From assembly GCA_964537055.1 (NCBI GenBank), contig CAZHYV010000003.1:186001-250000 (forward strand): DNA of 64,000 bases, given 5' to 3'. Source of the stretch: CAZHYV01 sp964537055 (GTDB taxonomy: Bacteria; Myxococcota_A; Polyangia; Palsa-1104; JAEUJZ01). Numbering within the stretch: position 1 is the first letter of the stretch; each line of letters starts with the position of its first letter. The notes beneath the pieces were generated by a model, which was not told where the DNA came from, did not search any database, and was given only the letters and a program-made list of their open reading frames with translations. The translations under genes were made by a program, and so were the position numbers. This document shows positions 1 through 8,199 of this stretch, one piece after another.

Positions 1-1991
1 TATAGAAGAAATCCTAATACGAGGAAAGTAAGGACGGACAGATAATCTCCCCAAGGAGAAATTGATTTCCAATAAGATTTTCCTAAATCAAACATAGAAG
101 CCTGCTTTGGGAAAAAAGCGCCAAAAAGACCAAAAACCATTCCTGCAATTGAGCCCGCAGCAACCAGACCGGTAGCATACAACATCCCAGGACTCAATTC
201 AGAAGTAGTAGGGGGCTTTGTTTCAGAAGGAGTGTCATTCTTCTTTTCTCTCTTCGTTACTACATAGCGAATGAGGGCACCAAAAAACATGGCTGTGGTT
301 ACAGACATTGGTAAATAAATGCCTGCAGCAAAAGCTAAGGCATTCAGCCGGCACATTCGAGCAATCCCCGCTAGCATCGCTCCTAAAAGCATCAATCCCC
401 AAGGAATTTTTTCACTAAAAAAGGCTTGAATCAAAATAGCTACTAAATTTGCAGCCGGGGCCGCAAATTTAGGGGCGTCTTCACCAGGAGCTAAGTACCC
501 AATTGCGTGAGAAACGCCCGGAATCGAACGGTCAATCAGAATCACAATTCCTCCCACAAGAAGGGTAGAAATGACAACTCCCACAATGAGGCCAATTTGT
601 TGTTTCCAGGGAGTCGCTCCCACCAAGAATCCAGTTTTTAGATCTTGAGAGGTAGCCCCTGCGTTCCCAGCTGCAGTAATCGCAATGGCAGCAATCATGA
701 GAACCATCGGTTGATGGCTAGCATGGGTCAATTTTAAAAGGAAAAAAATTACACATGTAATCATAACTGTCGTGTACATCATCGGCCCTGTAGGCTCCAT
801 GCTGTACCCCACAACCCCAACAAGACGGCTAGACACGGTTACAAAAAAGAATGAGAACAGAATGATGAGTAGAGAAATAAGGATAGAAAGAGGGAATTTC
901 CCCGGAAGGTAGGGAAAAAATGGCATAAGGATCACAAGGGCCACAATACCTAGAATAACAGCTCCTATCGGGATATCCTTATCGGTCCGTAATTGAATTC
1001 GGAGCGTACGCGCTTTTAGGCTTTCCACTGCATTTTTAAAACTAGCAACAATGACGGGAATCGTTCTGATAAGAGTTCCTACCCCAGCAAAAATGACCGC
1101 TCCGATTGCAATAAATTTCCCGTAAGCCGAGTGAACCTGAGCGCCGGTAGGGGGGCCTAGAATTGTTCCTATCGGCACACCAAGATTGTGTAGCATTCCA
1201 GCTACATCCTTCCCTCCCAGCCAGACTCCTACTTGGGGCCATGCTGAAAGAAAAGGGACGAGTATAAGCCATGTAAACATACTACCAATAAAGATTTGAA
1301 ATGTCGTACGAAGTCCAACAATGTAGCCTATCCCTAAGTACTCCGGAGTTACCTCAATGTTTAATATCGCGTTTGGATATCGATCATTAGCAGCTCGGTG
1401 AATAATATAGGGAACCTCTTTCCACAAGCCTAAGAATTGCATGAGGACCCAATAAATTGTTCCTACCAAAGACCCCCACAAGACGGGTTTCATGACAGGG
1501 CCCTGCTTTTCTCCCGCAATGAGAACCTCGGCACACGCTTTGCCTTCCGGATAGAGAAGTTTGTGATGTTCTTTTACAATCAGACTGCGCCTCAAAGGAA
1601 TCATAAATAAAATGCCTAAGAGACCTCCGATGATTGCGCATGTAACGATTTGAGAATAGGTGAAGTATTTCGCTCCCTCGATGAGAAAGAGGAATCCACT
1701 AATCCGGAAGATAATTCCACCTGCCATCGATTCCCCCGCCGATCCAATGGACTGCACCATGTTATTTTCGAGGAGGGTGGTTTTTCCAAAGCGTTTTAAT
1801 AACCCTACAGCAATCACAGCAATGGAGATCGATCCCCCCAAAGTCATTCCAGCTCGCAAGGCCAGGTAGACGGAAGAAACGCCAAAAATGGCAGCAAATA
1901 AAACACCAAAAAAAATGGATTTAGGAGTCAGCTCTCTCGTCTTTGTGTCCGGCGGTACAAAGGGCTCAAATGTAGAAGGTAGGGTTGTCAT
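1..1991 (-). CDS. OPT family oligopeptide transporter, partial at window edge
   Basis: This gene reads continuously from an ATG at 1991 down to the left edge, where it is still open, so about 663 residues are visible and only a short C-terminus is missing. It is a polytopic inner-membrane protein of the OPT family, proton-coupled importers of oligopeptides or metal chelates. The N-terminal segment FGVSSVYLALRAGM and the later NAGATSQDLKTGF and GATPWKQQIG are typical of the bacterial OPT branch. It is clearly paralogous to the prophage-borne copy at 18195-20252, which is 685 residues long and matches it from end to end. Substrate cannot be told from sequence. Confidence 0.9.
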   Translation of the reverse strand, partial: MTTLPSTFEPFVPPDTKTRELTPKSIFFGVLFAAIFGVSSVYLALRAGMTLGGSISIAVIAVGLLKRFGKTTLLENNMVQSIGSAGESMAGGIIFRISGFLFLIEGAKYFTYSQIVTCAIIGGLLGILFMIPLRRSLIVKEHHKLLYPEGKACAEVLIAGEKQGPVMKPVLWGSLVGTIYWVLMQFLGLWKEVPYIIHRAANDRYPNAILNIEVTPEYLGIGYIVGLRTTFQIFIGSMFTWLILVPFLSAWPQVGVWLGGKDVAGMLHNLGVPIGTILGPPTGAQVHSAYGKFIAIGAVIFAGVGTLIRTIPVIVASFKNAVESLKARTLRIQLRTDKDIPIGAVILGIVALVILMPFFPYLPGKFPLSILISLLIILFSFFFVTVSSRLVGVVGYSMEPTGPMMYTTVMITCVIFFLLKLTHASHQPMVLMIAAIAITAAGNAGATSQDLKTGFLVGATPWKQQIGLIVGVVISTLLVGGIVILIDRSIPGVSHAIGYLAPGEDAPKFAAPAANLVAILIQAFFSEKIPWGLMLLGAMLAGIARMCRLNALAFAAGIYLPMSVTTAMFFGALIRYVVTKREKKNDTPSETKPPTTSELSPGMLYATGLVAAGSIAGMVFGLFGAFFPKQASMFDLGKSYWKSISPWGDYLSVLTFLVLGFLL

Positions 1992-2057
1992 ATCTAATCA
2001 CACATTGCTATTTATTCTTTTATTGATTGATGGTCAACATCAAATGGAAAGATCATA

Positions 2058-2567
2058 CTACTCTATGTGCTCGATGTTCTCGGGCATACTGATCCATGCA
2101 TGCTTCCTCGCTTCATAGACCGAGAAGACTGGAGGTGGAAAGCCTGGATCAGCGAAGGCGCCTACCGGGACAGCAATGACCCCAGGCATGCTGTCAAGCT
2201 CGTAATAGACGGTCGCGCCGCATGTGGGGCAGAAGCGGAACGTCGCCTTGCCACCTGCATCTCCGGTGAGCACCCATTCGGTCGCATGGCCCTTGATACG
2301 CACCTGCTCGCTTTTCCAGCGCGCCTGCGCCGAGAAGACGCTGCCCGTACGCCGCTGACAGTTAAGGCAGTGACATACAGAGACCCAGCCCGGGTCTCCC
2401 TCGCAAACTATGCTGAGCTGGCCGCAGCTACAAGAGGCTTGCCGTGATACGATGCCCCTAGGCTGCGTGATGGCATTTGCTTCGCTGTGAACATCTTGTT
2501 GACCTTTGCTGACTTTGTCATGATGATCCTGGGGAGGATGATGGGGGGCTTGATTATAGGTTTGCAT
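2058..2567 (-). CDS. GFA-domain (glutathione-dependent formaldehyde-activating/CENP-V like) zinc protein
   Basis: The protein has the Mss4-like zinc fold of the GFA family: CSCG at about residues 47-50, CHCLNC at about 66-71, and CPTCGATVY at about 113-121. Members bind zinc, and the founding enzyme adds glutathione to formaldehyde; most GFA proteins have no proven reaction. The family core starts at SRQASCSCG, yet the codon before it is GTA, so the natural Met seems lost and the open frame reaches 40 residues further to an ATG at 2567 with no good ribosome site. The region 2060-2480 is clearly more GC-rich than its flanks, which suggests acquisition by transfer. Start and functionality are uncertain. 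Confidence 0.7.
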   Translation of the reverse strand: MQTYNQAPHHPPQDHHDKVSKGQQDVHSEANAITQPRGIVSRQASCSCGQLSIVCEGDPGWVSVCHCLNCQRRTGSVFSAQARWKSEQVRIKGHATEWVLTGDAGGKATFRFCPTCGATVYYELDSMPGVIAVPVGAFADPGFPPPVFSVYEARKHAWISMPENIEHIE

Positions 2568-2840
2568 AAAGAATGCTTATTACCTGCGTATCCCATCTTT
2601 GCGCAACAAAAATTCCTATGGCTGCTTTCGCTGCTTAGGACACTGAACACGATGGGCAAACGGATGGGAGGGGCCAAGCGCCAAGGTTTGATACCCCATG
2701 GTAAGAAGAGTAGACAAATGGAGTCACACACTATGGCAAAAATAGAGTTTGCGTTTGCCGGAGCTTCAGAAGGGACCTTGCGCTTTTGCTCGGCTCTGCT
2801 ATCTTACTTTATGAGTGAATATGATATCAGGAATAGGCAG

Positions 2841-3470
2841 ATGAAAATTTGGAATCAATCATTACGTCTACTTTTCCTTGCTGGAATAATAAGCCTTTGG
2901 GTAGGATGTCAAGATCCGCAGGAAGACCAACATGCTGCTATAGAGTCTATTCTCCAACTACATACAGACCGCTACTGTGAACGGAAGGAGCTCATCACTT
3001 GCGATAAGAATGGCTGGGTCATACAATTGGACCTTACTGGCAGCAAGCTGACCTCTCTACCTAAGGAGATTGGTCAACTTACTCATTTAAAACAACTAAA
3101 CCTTCAATCCAATCTGCTGACCTCTTTGCCTAAGGAGATTGGTCAACTAGCTCAGTTGAAGGTGCTAAACCTTGGAGATAATCAGCTGACTTCGTTACCT
3201 AACGAGATTGGACAACTGGCTCAGCTAACGTGGCTTACCCTTGGATACAACCAATTTGCCTCTTGGCCTAAACAGATTGGACAGCTGACCCAGCTAACGT
3301 GGCTAGACCTAAGCAATAATCAGCTGACAGGGGGGATTCCACCAGAATTTGAAAATCTTACCCACCTTACTTCGTTCAGTGTAGCTAGAAACCGATTGAC
3401 GAATACGATGCTTCCGCCCAAGCTAACAGGGTCTGTAGCTTACTATTTTTCCGAAGGTCAAAGACCTTAA
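2841..3470 (+). CDS. Leucine-rich repeat lipoprotein
   Basis: An ATG at 2841 gives a short positively charged start, a hydrophobic stretch and a Cys at residue 22 (SLWVGC), a weak lipobox. After about 45 residues come five 23-residue leucine-rich repeats of the type LTSLPKEIGQLTHLKQLNL, the bacterial (Leptospira-like) LRR class used for protein-protein contacts. It is probably surface-exposed and membrane-anchored. The open frame extends upstream to 2487, but that part overlaps the GFA gene on the other strand and has no signal peptide, so the later ATG is preferred. It lies about 100 bp outside the left prophage end. Confidence 0.75.
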   Translation: MKIWNQSLRLLFLAGIISLWVGCQDPQEDQHAAIESILQLHTDRYCERKELITCDKNGWVIQLDLTGSKLTSLPKEIGQLTHLKQLNLQSNLLTSLPKEIGQLAQLKVLNLGDNQLTSLPNEIGQLAQLTWLTLGYNQFASWPKQIGQLTQLTWLDLSNNQLTGGIPPEFENLTHLTSFSVARNRLTNTMLPPKLTGSVAYYFSEGQRP

Positions 3471-3570
3471 GCAACGGAGGTGCTTCATTTAGCCTCTGTA
3501 ATATACACTATGGTATCAGGTTGCTCTTCGAGGCAACTCTCATTCTTTAGCCGTTCATAGCCCCCATCAG

Positions 3571-3618
3571 CGATGACCGCGGGCAGATTCGAACTGCCGA
3601 CCTACGGTTTAGGAAACC
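3571..3618. repeat. Left prophage attachment repeat (attL), tRNA-Arg 3' fragment
   Basis: These 48 bp are identical to 43590-43637, which is the part of tRNA-Arg(CCU) from the anticodon stem to the 3' end plus 3 bp. The match ends abruptly on both sides. A partial tRNA copy at one end and an intact tRNA beside a tyrosine integrase at the other is the standard signature of integration into a tRNA gene. Confidence 0.92.
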
Positions 3619-3641
3619 ATCGTAATTTTAATAATTTCAAG

Positions 3642-3971
3642 ATGTTAGATAAGGACATGGACCAACCAAAGATCCATGAGCAAGTCCATGGAAAAGTCCA
3701 CGTTCCATCCTCCATTTTGGTTGTTGCTCAATCGATCCTAGATTTGTCCTCAGCAGGTCATCAAGTTCCTACGGAGCTGACCCGCATCTTAGCAGACGCA
3801 GTCCTTACCAATGCTACCGTTCAATTAGCACAGCGAGTCCGTGTTGGGGGTTCATATACCTTGATGAACGCAATTAGGTTGGCTGAAATTCTGCTGCACC
3901 AGGGAAAACCCCAGGAATCCCATGTTTCAGAGAAGGGAGGTACTCATTATGCCGCACTTCTCGCTTCCTAA
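3642..3971 (+). CDS. Small early prophage protein of unknown function
   Basis: A protein of about 109 residues that I do not recognise. It is mostly helical, rich in Val, Leu and Ala, without a membrane segment. The open frame extends upstream through the attachment repeat to 3573, but in the integrated state that start lies in the tRNA fragment, so ATG 3642 or 3657 is more likely. Its 3' end overlaps the next gene by 23 nt, so the two are translated together. In the excised circle its frame would be continuous with the integrase frame across the attachment site. Confidence 0.5.
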   Translation: MLDKDMDQPKIHEQVHGKVHVPSSILVVAQSILDLSSAGHQVPTELTRILADAVLTNATVQLAQRVRVGGSYTLMNAIRLAEILLHQGKPQESHVSEKGGTHYAALLAS

Positions 3972-4434
3972 TCTCTTCCCCTTAGAAACGAACTTACCCG
4001 CTTCTGTGGCTTTCAACCGAAAAGCGGTGGGTACGATGTTATCGGATTCCATCGAAACCGTTCTTACTGCCGAGTTTGATGAAGCTGAGAGGCACCTCAA
4101 ACAACATGGCTACGATACGTTATGCCTACCCCTGTTCTGCCGCCTTGCTCGAGAGCTGGTGCGTGGTGACCAAGCGGCCGCAGAGCAAAGTAACCAAGCC
4201 TTGCAAGCCTGCACTCCTGATTCTGAATTGATTGCTGAATTCTGGATGGTTCTGGAAGCGACGTCGCTGCTCGTGCGAGGAATCTGGCTGCGAAACGAGG
4301 AGCTTGCCTTTCACATGGGCCTTCTTCTCGCAGAGATGGGGAAAGGTTCCCTTGCCAAACGAGCCTATCAAGCGACGAAGACGCATCCACTCTTTCCGAT
4401 TTCATCCTTATTATCGAAGGGAGGTGTAGCATGA
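3949..4434 (+). CDS. Early prophage protein, unknown
   Basis: The start at 3949 is set by GGGAGG nine bases upstream. The 161-residue product is helical and soluble, with many Ala, Leu and Glu and no recognisable motif. Its stop overlaps the next start as ATGA. It has the same general size and character as the following protein (4431-4946), and the two may be distant paralogues. Position in front of the initiator-like gene suggests an early or replication-linked role, which is inference only. Confidence 0.65.
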   Translation: MPHFSLPNLFPLETNLPASVAFNRKAVGTMLSDSIETVLTAEFDEAERHLKQHGYDTLCLPLFCRLARELVRGDQAAAEQSNQALQACTPDSELIAEFWMVLEATSLLVRGIWLRNEELAFHMGLLLAEMGKGSLAKRAYQATKTHPLFPISSLLSKGGVA

Positions 4435-4946
4435 AGTCCCTTACCCCTACGCATCTCTTTACGGAAGTGCTTCACCATGTCTGGGAGCCGGAACTAAAAA
4501 AACTCAAAGAGAAGCTCGTTGTCCAGTTAGGAACGATAGAGACACGCTCGATTCTCAAGGAGGCTTGGGAGCTTGCGATTAGTGAAGCTCATGGGCTGAA
4601 GACCCTTTCTCTCTCCTCAAAGCTTCTTTTATTTCCTGCCTTATGTAAGGGCGCACAAGCCATCGGCCGCTTGGTATGGGCGACCTGGCAAGAAAACGAA
4701 GCGGATGCCAAGGAAGCAGAAGTTGAGCTACTCGAGTTAGGCCGGTCGAAACTGGTGGTAGATACCCGTCGATATCTGAAACGAGCACGTGCTACCGTCC
4801 TTTTACAACAACTGAGTGCTGCCCTTCGTCGCCATGATCGAGAAACGGCTGCATGGCTGTCCCAAAGTCTCCAATCTTTGGGGTACATGTGTGAAGTAGC
4901 GGCTGCTTGGCATGCCGGGCCTAAATCTGAGCAGGCGTCTGCGTAA
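4431..4946 (+). CDS. Early prophage protein, unknown
   Basis: A 171-residue soluble helical protein, translationally coupled to the gene before it by a 4-bp ATGA overlap and preceded by GGGAGG. Its C-terminal half (about residues 125-160) carries alternating basic and hydrophobic residues and is weakly similar in pattern to the C-terminus of the small terminase-like protein at 40068-40703. No domain is recognised. It is followed after 12 bp by the replication initiator-like gene. Confidence 0.65.
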   Translation: MKSLTPTHLFTEVLHHVWEPELKKLKEKLVVQLGTIETRSILKEAWELAISEAHGLKTLSLSSKLLLFPALCKGAQAIGRLVWATWQENEADAKEAEVELLELGRSKLVVDTRRYLKRARATVLLQQLSAALRRHDRETAAWLSQSLQSLGYMCEVAAAWHAGPKSEQASA

Positions 4947-4958
4947 AAGGAGGGGACC

Positions 4959-6071
4959 ATGGACAAAGGATTTTCTTATATTCCCGCTTGCATGCTCAAA
5001 CTGCCTCCCGAGCTTTACCATTTATGGGGAGCCATTCGCTCTACCATGAAAGGTGGGCCAGAGGTTCCGATTCAGACACTTTGCGAGCTCACTGGGAAAG
5101 GAGAGCGGCAGGTATTTCGAAATTTAGCCCTTCTTGCAAAATGCGGAGCGATTTGTATTGAGTCGAAGCCTGGACAACGTCGGAAGATTTTCTGCACGCC
5201 AGAAAATTTTCAATGGAAGAAGCTAGAGGATTCAATAGATAACAAGAAAAAAGTCGAGGACCGGAAGGCCGAAGTGCCCCCTCAGCCAAACACTGTCGCG
5301 CAGGACACTGTCATGGAAGGCGCTGTCACTTATGACAGGGGAGGGGTGTCATCTATGACAAAGGAACCTGTCACCCATGACAGCCGTAATGAAAGAAAAG
5401 AGAATAAAAATATATATAATACTACCCCCCTTTCCCCCCAGGAGCGTAAAAATGCAAAACAGACAGTGTCCGAATCTCATCCTGCGAGCTCTCAAAAATC
5501 CTCTCCTCTCCTTGACTCTTCTCTGCTTGATTCCTACAAAGTGCTAGATGCATTTCGTAAGGCTGCAGGAGCAAAACTTGCGCTGGGAGAGCTGATTGCT
5601 TCCCCCTCCCCACCTCCTGGATTTGCTGGGGTCTTACCTCCACCTCTTGAGCAGAAGTGGTACGATTTCTTGCAAGAATATACATTTCCTCTCAAGCTCT
5701 CCCAGGACGAGCTTGAGAAGCGGTTTGCGAGGGTCGGAAGTTACATGGCCTTTGGGAAAAACTACTGGGTCAAAGATGGGAAAATGATTGCTCTGCGCTG
5801 GTTTTGTAATCCTGTTCACCGCAATCGGGTGTATGAGCTCATGGACGAGGCCATCACCTGGGACCAAGAGCAAGCACAAACGCTGTCAGTAAAGCCAAGT
5901 TCTCAATCCAACGAGTCTGCGCCCGCAGAAAAGCGCACCGATTGGAAAGCTGCTTGGAATGCTTGCGAGCCGATTCCAGAATCGGCGAAAGAGATCTTGT
6001 CTCGAATTCTGGGAAGACCCTTTGGAGCTAATCCTCAAAATTCTGTTGAAATTCAGGCAGTAGATGGGTAA
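4959..6071 (+). CDS. Replication initiator-like protein (lambda O type) containing putative origin
   Basis: The start has a strong GGAGGGG site. The first 85 residues look like a winged-helix DNA-binding domain: short helices, then LTGKGERQVFRNLALLAK as a likely recognition helix, then a wing ending near residue 80. A low-complexity linker of about 100 residues follows, and then a C-terminal domain with KWYDFLQEYTF and LRWFCNPVHRNRVYE that could contact a helicase or its loader. The linker DNA holds three 14-bp palindromes spaced 22-23 bp apart and an AT-rich tract, the same arrangement as the lambda origin inside gene O. I infer that the protein binds these repeats and starts prophage replication; homology to gpO is not proven. 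Confidence 0.6.
   Translation: MDKGFSYIPACMLKLPPELYHLWGAIRSTMKGGPEVPIQTLCELTGKGERQVFRNLALLAKCGAICIESKPGQRRKIFCTPENFQWKKLEDSIDNKKKVEDRKAEVPPQPNTVAQDTVMEGAVTYDRGGVSSMTKEPVTHDSRNERKENKNIYNTTPLSPQERKNAKQTVSESHPASSQKSSPLLDSSLLDSYKVLDAFRKAAGAKLALGELIASPSPPPGFAGVLPPPLEQKWYDFLQEYTFPLKLSQDELEKRFARVGSYMAFGKNYWVKDGKMIALRWFCNPVHRNRVYELMDEAITWDQEQAQTLSVKPSSQSNESAPAEKRTDWKAAWNACEPIPESAKEILSRILGRPFGANPQNSVEIQAVDG
5294..5424. other. Putative prophage replication origin (iterons plus AT-rich tract)
   Basis: Three palindromes TGTCANNNATGACA (5324-5337 TGTCACTTATGACA, 5347-5360 TGTCATCTATGACA, 5369-5382 TGTCACCCATGACA) lie 23 and 22 bp apart, two helical turns. A degenerate fourth copy TGTCGCGCAGGACA is at 5294-5307. 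Directly downstream, 5388-5424 is almost pure A/T and could be the unwinding element. All lie in the linker-coding part of the initiator-like gene. Confidence 0.6.
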
Positions 6072-6083
6072 CAAGGAGAAGAT

Positions 6084-6905
6084 ATGCTCTTAAGCACGTT
6101 GCATTTGCGACCTCTCAAACATAGCTTCTTTTTTATAGCGTTCTTTCTATTCTCCATGGGCACTTGTTTTGTCCACGCCCAAAGTCTTGATCCTCCATCA
6201 GCCAGGCCTACTTCCACCGAGGAAGGAGCTTCTATCCCAGCTCGCATCCGGGCACTGAAAGAAGACAAGACTTGGATGGTTCCGCTGTTATCCGCTCAGT
6301 ACTGCGCTTATGCTAAAGCCTACCAAGTCACCCTCCGTCAAAATCAGATTTTAATGAGACGGGGTGTGATGTCTTTGGAGGACGCAGAAGATGAAATTCG
6401 GGAGTACCGAAAGGGGCTCGCCCAGGTGAAAAAAGGCCTTCAACACTTTGGGAGAAAATCTTGGTCTTGCCAGCATCGGGCCATTAAGCGGTTGCTCCAC
6501 TGTTTACCTTCGGTAGAGCGCATCGGGATTGGTAGCATTGGCGTTCCCTATGGGGGTAGCTGGTGCGAGAAAGAACCGTACCTGACTTATGTTGAGCTAG
6601 AGACAGGGAAAGAAGACCCAATCCGTCACCAGGAACCGCCCATTGAGATGAACGAGCTGGTAAAGCAAGTAGAACAAGGATTTTTCAAGGAGGGCATCAA
6701 GGCCAAAGTTACAGGGGTGCAGGTAAAAAAGGACCGAGAGCTCAGGGTGGTGTTACCCGCAGGCATGGAAGGGGAAACGAAACAGATCATCGATGGAATT
6801 ACTGTAACCTATGGAGACCTCCTCAAAAGAGCACGCTGTTACTACATCACCGTCGTGGCCGAGGGTTCTCTAGAAGGGGAGTCTTATTACTTCAAGAAAT
6901 TTTAA
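6084..6905 (+). CDS. Secreted protein encoded in the early operon, unknown
   Basis: A 273-residue protein with an N-terminal signal peptide: basic LRPLKHS, a hydrophobic core FFFIAFFLFSMG, and a likely cleavage site after VHA at about residues 31-33. The mature part has five or so cysteines and no known domain. It starts 12 bp after the initiator-like gene behind an AGGAG site, so it belongs to the early operon. An exported product is unusual in a replication operon; superinfection exclusion or envelope alteration is possible but speculative. Confidence 0.6.
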   Translation: MLLSTLHLRPLKHSFFFIAFFLFSMGTCFVHAQSLDPPSARPTSTEEGASIPARIRALKEDKTWMVPLLSAQYCAYAKAYQVTLRQNQILMRRGVMSLEDAEDEIREYRKGLAQVKKGLQHFGRKSWSCQHRAIKRLLHCLPSVERIGIGSIGVPYGGSWCEKEPYLTYVELETGKEDPIRHQEPPIEMNELVKQVEQGFFKEGIKAKVTGVQVKKDRELRVVLPAGMEGETKQIIDGITVTYGDLLKRARCYYITVVAEGSLEGESYYFKKF

Positions 6906-6985
6906 CTATGTTGAGCTGTAAAGACCTCAAAAATCTCTTGCATTCCCCAGCCCGTGGAGTTAGTCATCGTCAGCACGGAGGATGT

Positions 6986-7243
6986 ATGAGTGACTCAAAA
7001 GATACCAATCTTTCTGGGGAAACAAATCCACAGGGAGGCCACTACCGTTTCTGTCCATGTCCGCGGTGTGCAGAACGAGGAGAAGGCTATTTCGGCTTTT
7101 TCAAGACGATGTCTCTATCGGAACGCATTTATTATACATGCCAAGTCTTGGCGTGGACAGAGGATCAGCTTACTAGCCTTACCAAGGGACTTAATGCCCT
7201 ACGCATGGACCTCGTGACTCTGGGTGAATCATTAGGACAATAA
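6986..7243 (+). CDS. Small Cys-rich early protein
   Basis: The best start is ATG 6986 with GGAGG just upstream; the open frame itself begins at 6908. The 85-residue product contains FCPCPRC near residue 24, a possible zinc-binding knuckle, and a helical C-terminus. No family is recognised. It is the last gene of the plus-strand early operon and converges with the DNA methylase gene. Confidence 0.5.
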   Translation: MSDSKDTNLSGETNPQGGHYRFCPCPRCAERGEGYFGFFKTMSLSERIYYTCQVLAWTEDQLTSLTKGLNALRMDLVTLGESLGQ

Positions 7244-7287
7244 ATGACCATACCACGAAGAATAGAACGAAATGGGCAGGTATAGGA

Positions 7288-8181
7288 TCAGGCCAAGGCA
7301 TCATGGAGTTTGTCTCGAGAAAATAGCTCTTTCTCATCCAGAGTCGGTTGTAGAGCGGATAGAGATGATTTTTTAGAAATAAGTACCTCTTTAACCCGTT
7401 TGGCATGCTCTCCTCCGCCGATGCAGTAGGTAGTCTCCACATTCTCGATGTGGAAATTCGCGAAGACTTCTCGTACGGCCGGATGATCGTTCAGCGATAA
7501 AAGAAAGTTCCCTTTCAGCTGGCAAAGTAATTCTGCGAGCTTGAGAAAATCCCCTCGAGAGAACAGCGTCTTACCATAATCTCCTTCGCAACCGTAATAA
7601 GGAGGATCTAGGTAAAACAACGTGCTCGGGCGGTCATACCGCTGGAGGAACTCTTCGTAAGGCAAACATTCAAGCACCACCCCAGCCAGCCGTTCGTGAA
7701 ACTCCTCGAGATCCGAAGCCAGATGGTGAATATTAAACCGACTCGGTTCCTTAGGCGCAACCCCAAACGTAGGGCTTCGAAGCCTCCCGCCAAAGCAATT
7801 TCTGAGGGTGTAATAGAGCTTGGCGGCCCGCTCGAGGTCTGTTAGCGTTTCGTCCTTCATGAGTTTCAGACGCTCAAACTCGGCCCGACTGGGGACCTGG
7901 AATCGAAGGACATCCAAAAAGGCAACATAGTGTCGTTGGAGTACGCGGAAGAAGTTGGTGATCTCTTGGTTGTAATCATTGATCACTTCTAAGGTCGGAA
8001 TGTGTTGTCTTCGAAAAAAGATACCACCCATGCCAACAAAGGGTTCTGCGTAGCAGGTATGGGGAATTTCTTCGACGCGCTGGATGATGGTTTTGGCAAG
8101 GAGTCGTTTTCCGCCTTGGTAAGGCGCAACTCCCCGTAAGGGTGTGGTTTCTTTGAACAGAGGCGAAATCGCTAGGGTCAT
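7288..8181 (-). CDS. DNA adenine N6-methyltransferase, D12 class (Dam-like)
   Basis: A 297-residue D12-class methylase: PYQGGKR at residues 20-26, the S-adenosylmethionine motif EPFVGMGG at 46-53, VINDYN near 86, and catalytic DPPY at 192-195. Such enzymes methylate the N6 of adenine, often in GATC. No restriction endonuclease is adjacent, so it is an orphan methylase that could protect phage DNA or influence gene expression. It is the first and only gene of the leftmost late unit; the ATG lies 6 nt after a TACCTT late-promoter element and has no Shine-Dalgarno sequence. Confidence 0.9.
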   Translation of the reverse strand: MTLAISPLFKETTPLRGVAPYQGGKRLLAKTIIQRVEEIPHTCYAEPFVGMGGIFFRRQHIPTLEVINDYNQEITNFFRVLQRHYVAFLDVLRFQVPSRAEFERLKLMKDETLTDLERAAKLYYTLRNCFGGRLRSPTFGVAPKEPSRFNIHHLASDLEEFHERLAGVVLECLPYEEFLQRYDRPSTLFYLDPPYYGCEGDYGKTLFSRGDFLKLAELLCQLKGNFLLSLNDHPAVREVFANFHIENVETTYCIGGGEHAKRVKEVLISKKSSLSALQPTLDEKELFSRDKLHDALA

Positions 8182-8187
8182 ACAGAG

Positions 8188-8198
8188 AAGGTAGCCAA
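8188..8198 (-). promoter_or_regulatory. Late-promoter element, unit of the DNA methylase
   Basis: Read on the minus strand this is TTGGC-TACCTT followed by 6 nt and the ATG of the methylase. It is one of ten copies in the prophage. Interpreted as a -10 box, it would place the transcript start at the A of ATG. Confidence 0.7.
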
Positions 8199-8199
8199 T

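Noticed and set aside
3573..3641. Start of the first early gene inside the attachment repeat
   Set aside because: In the integrated state these codons lie in the tRNA fragment and have no ribosome site; they only make sense as a continuation of the integrase frame in the excised circle.
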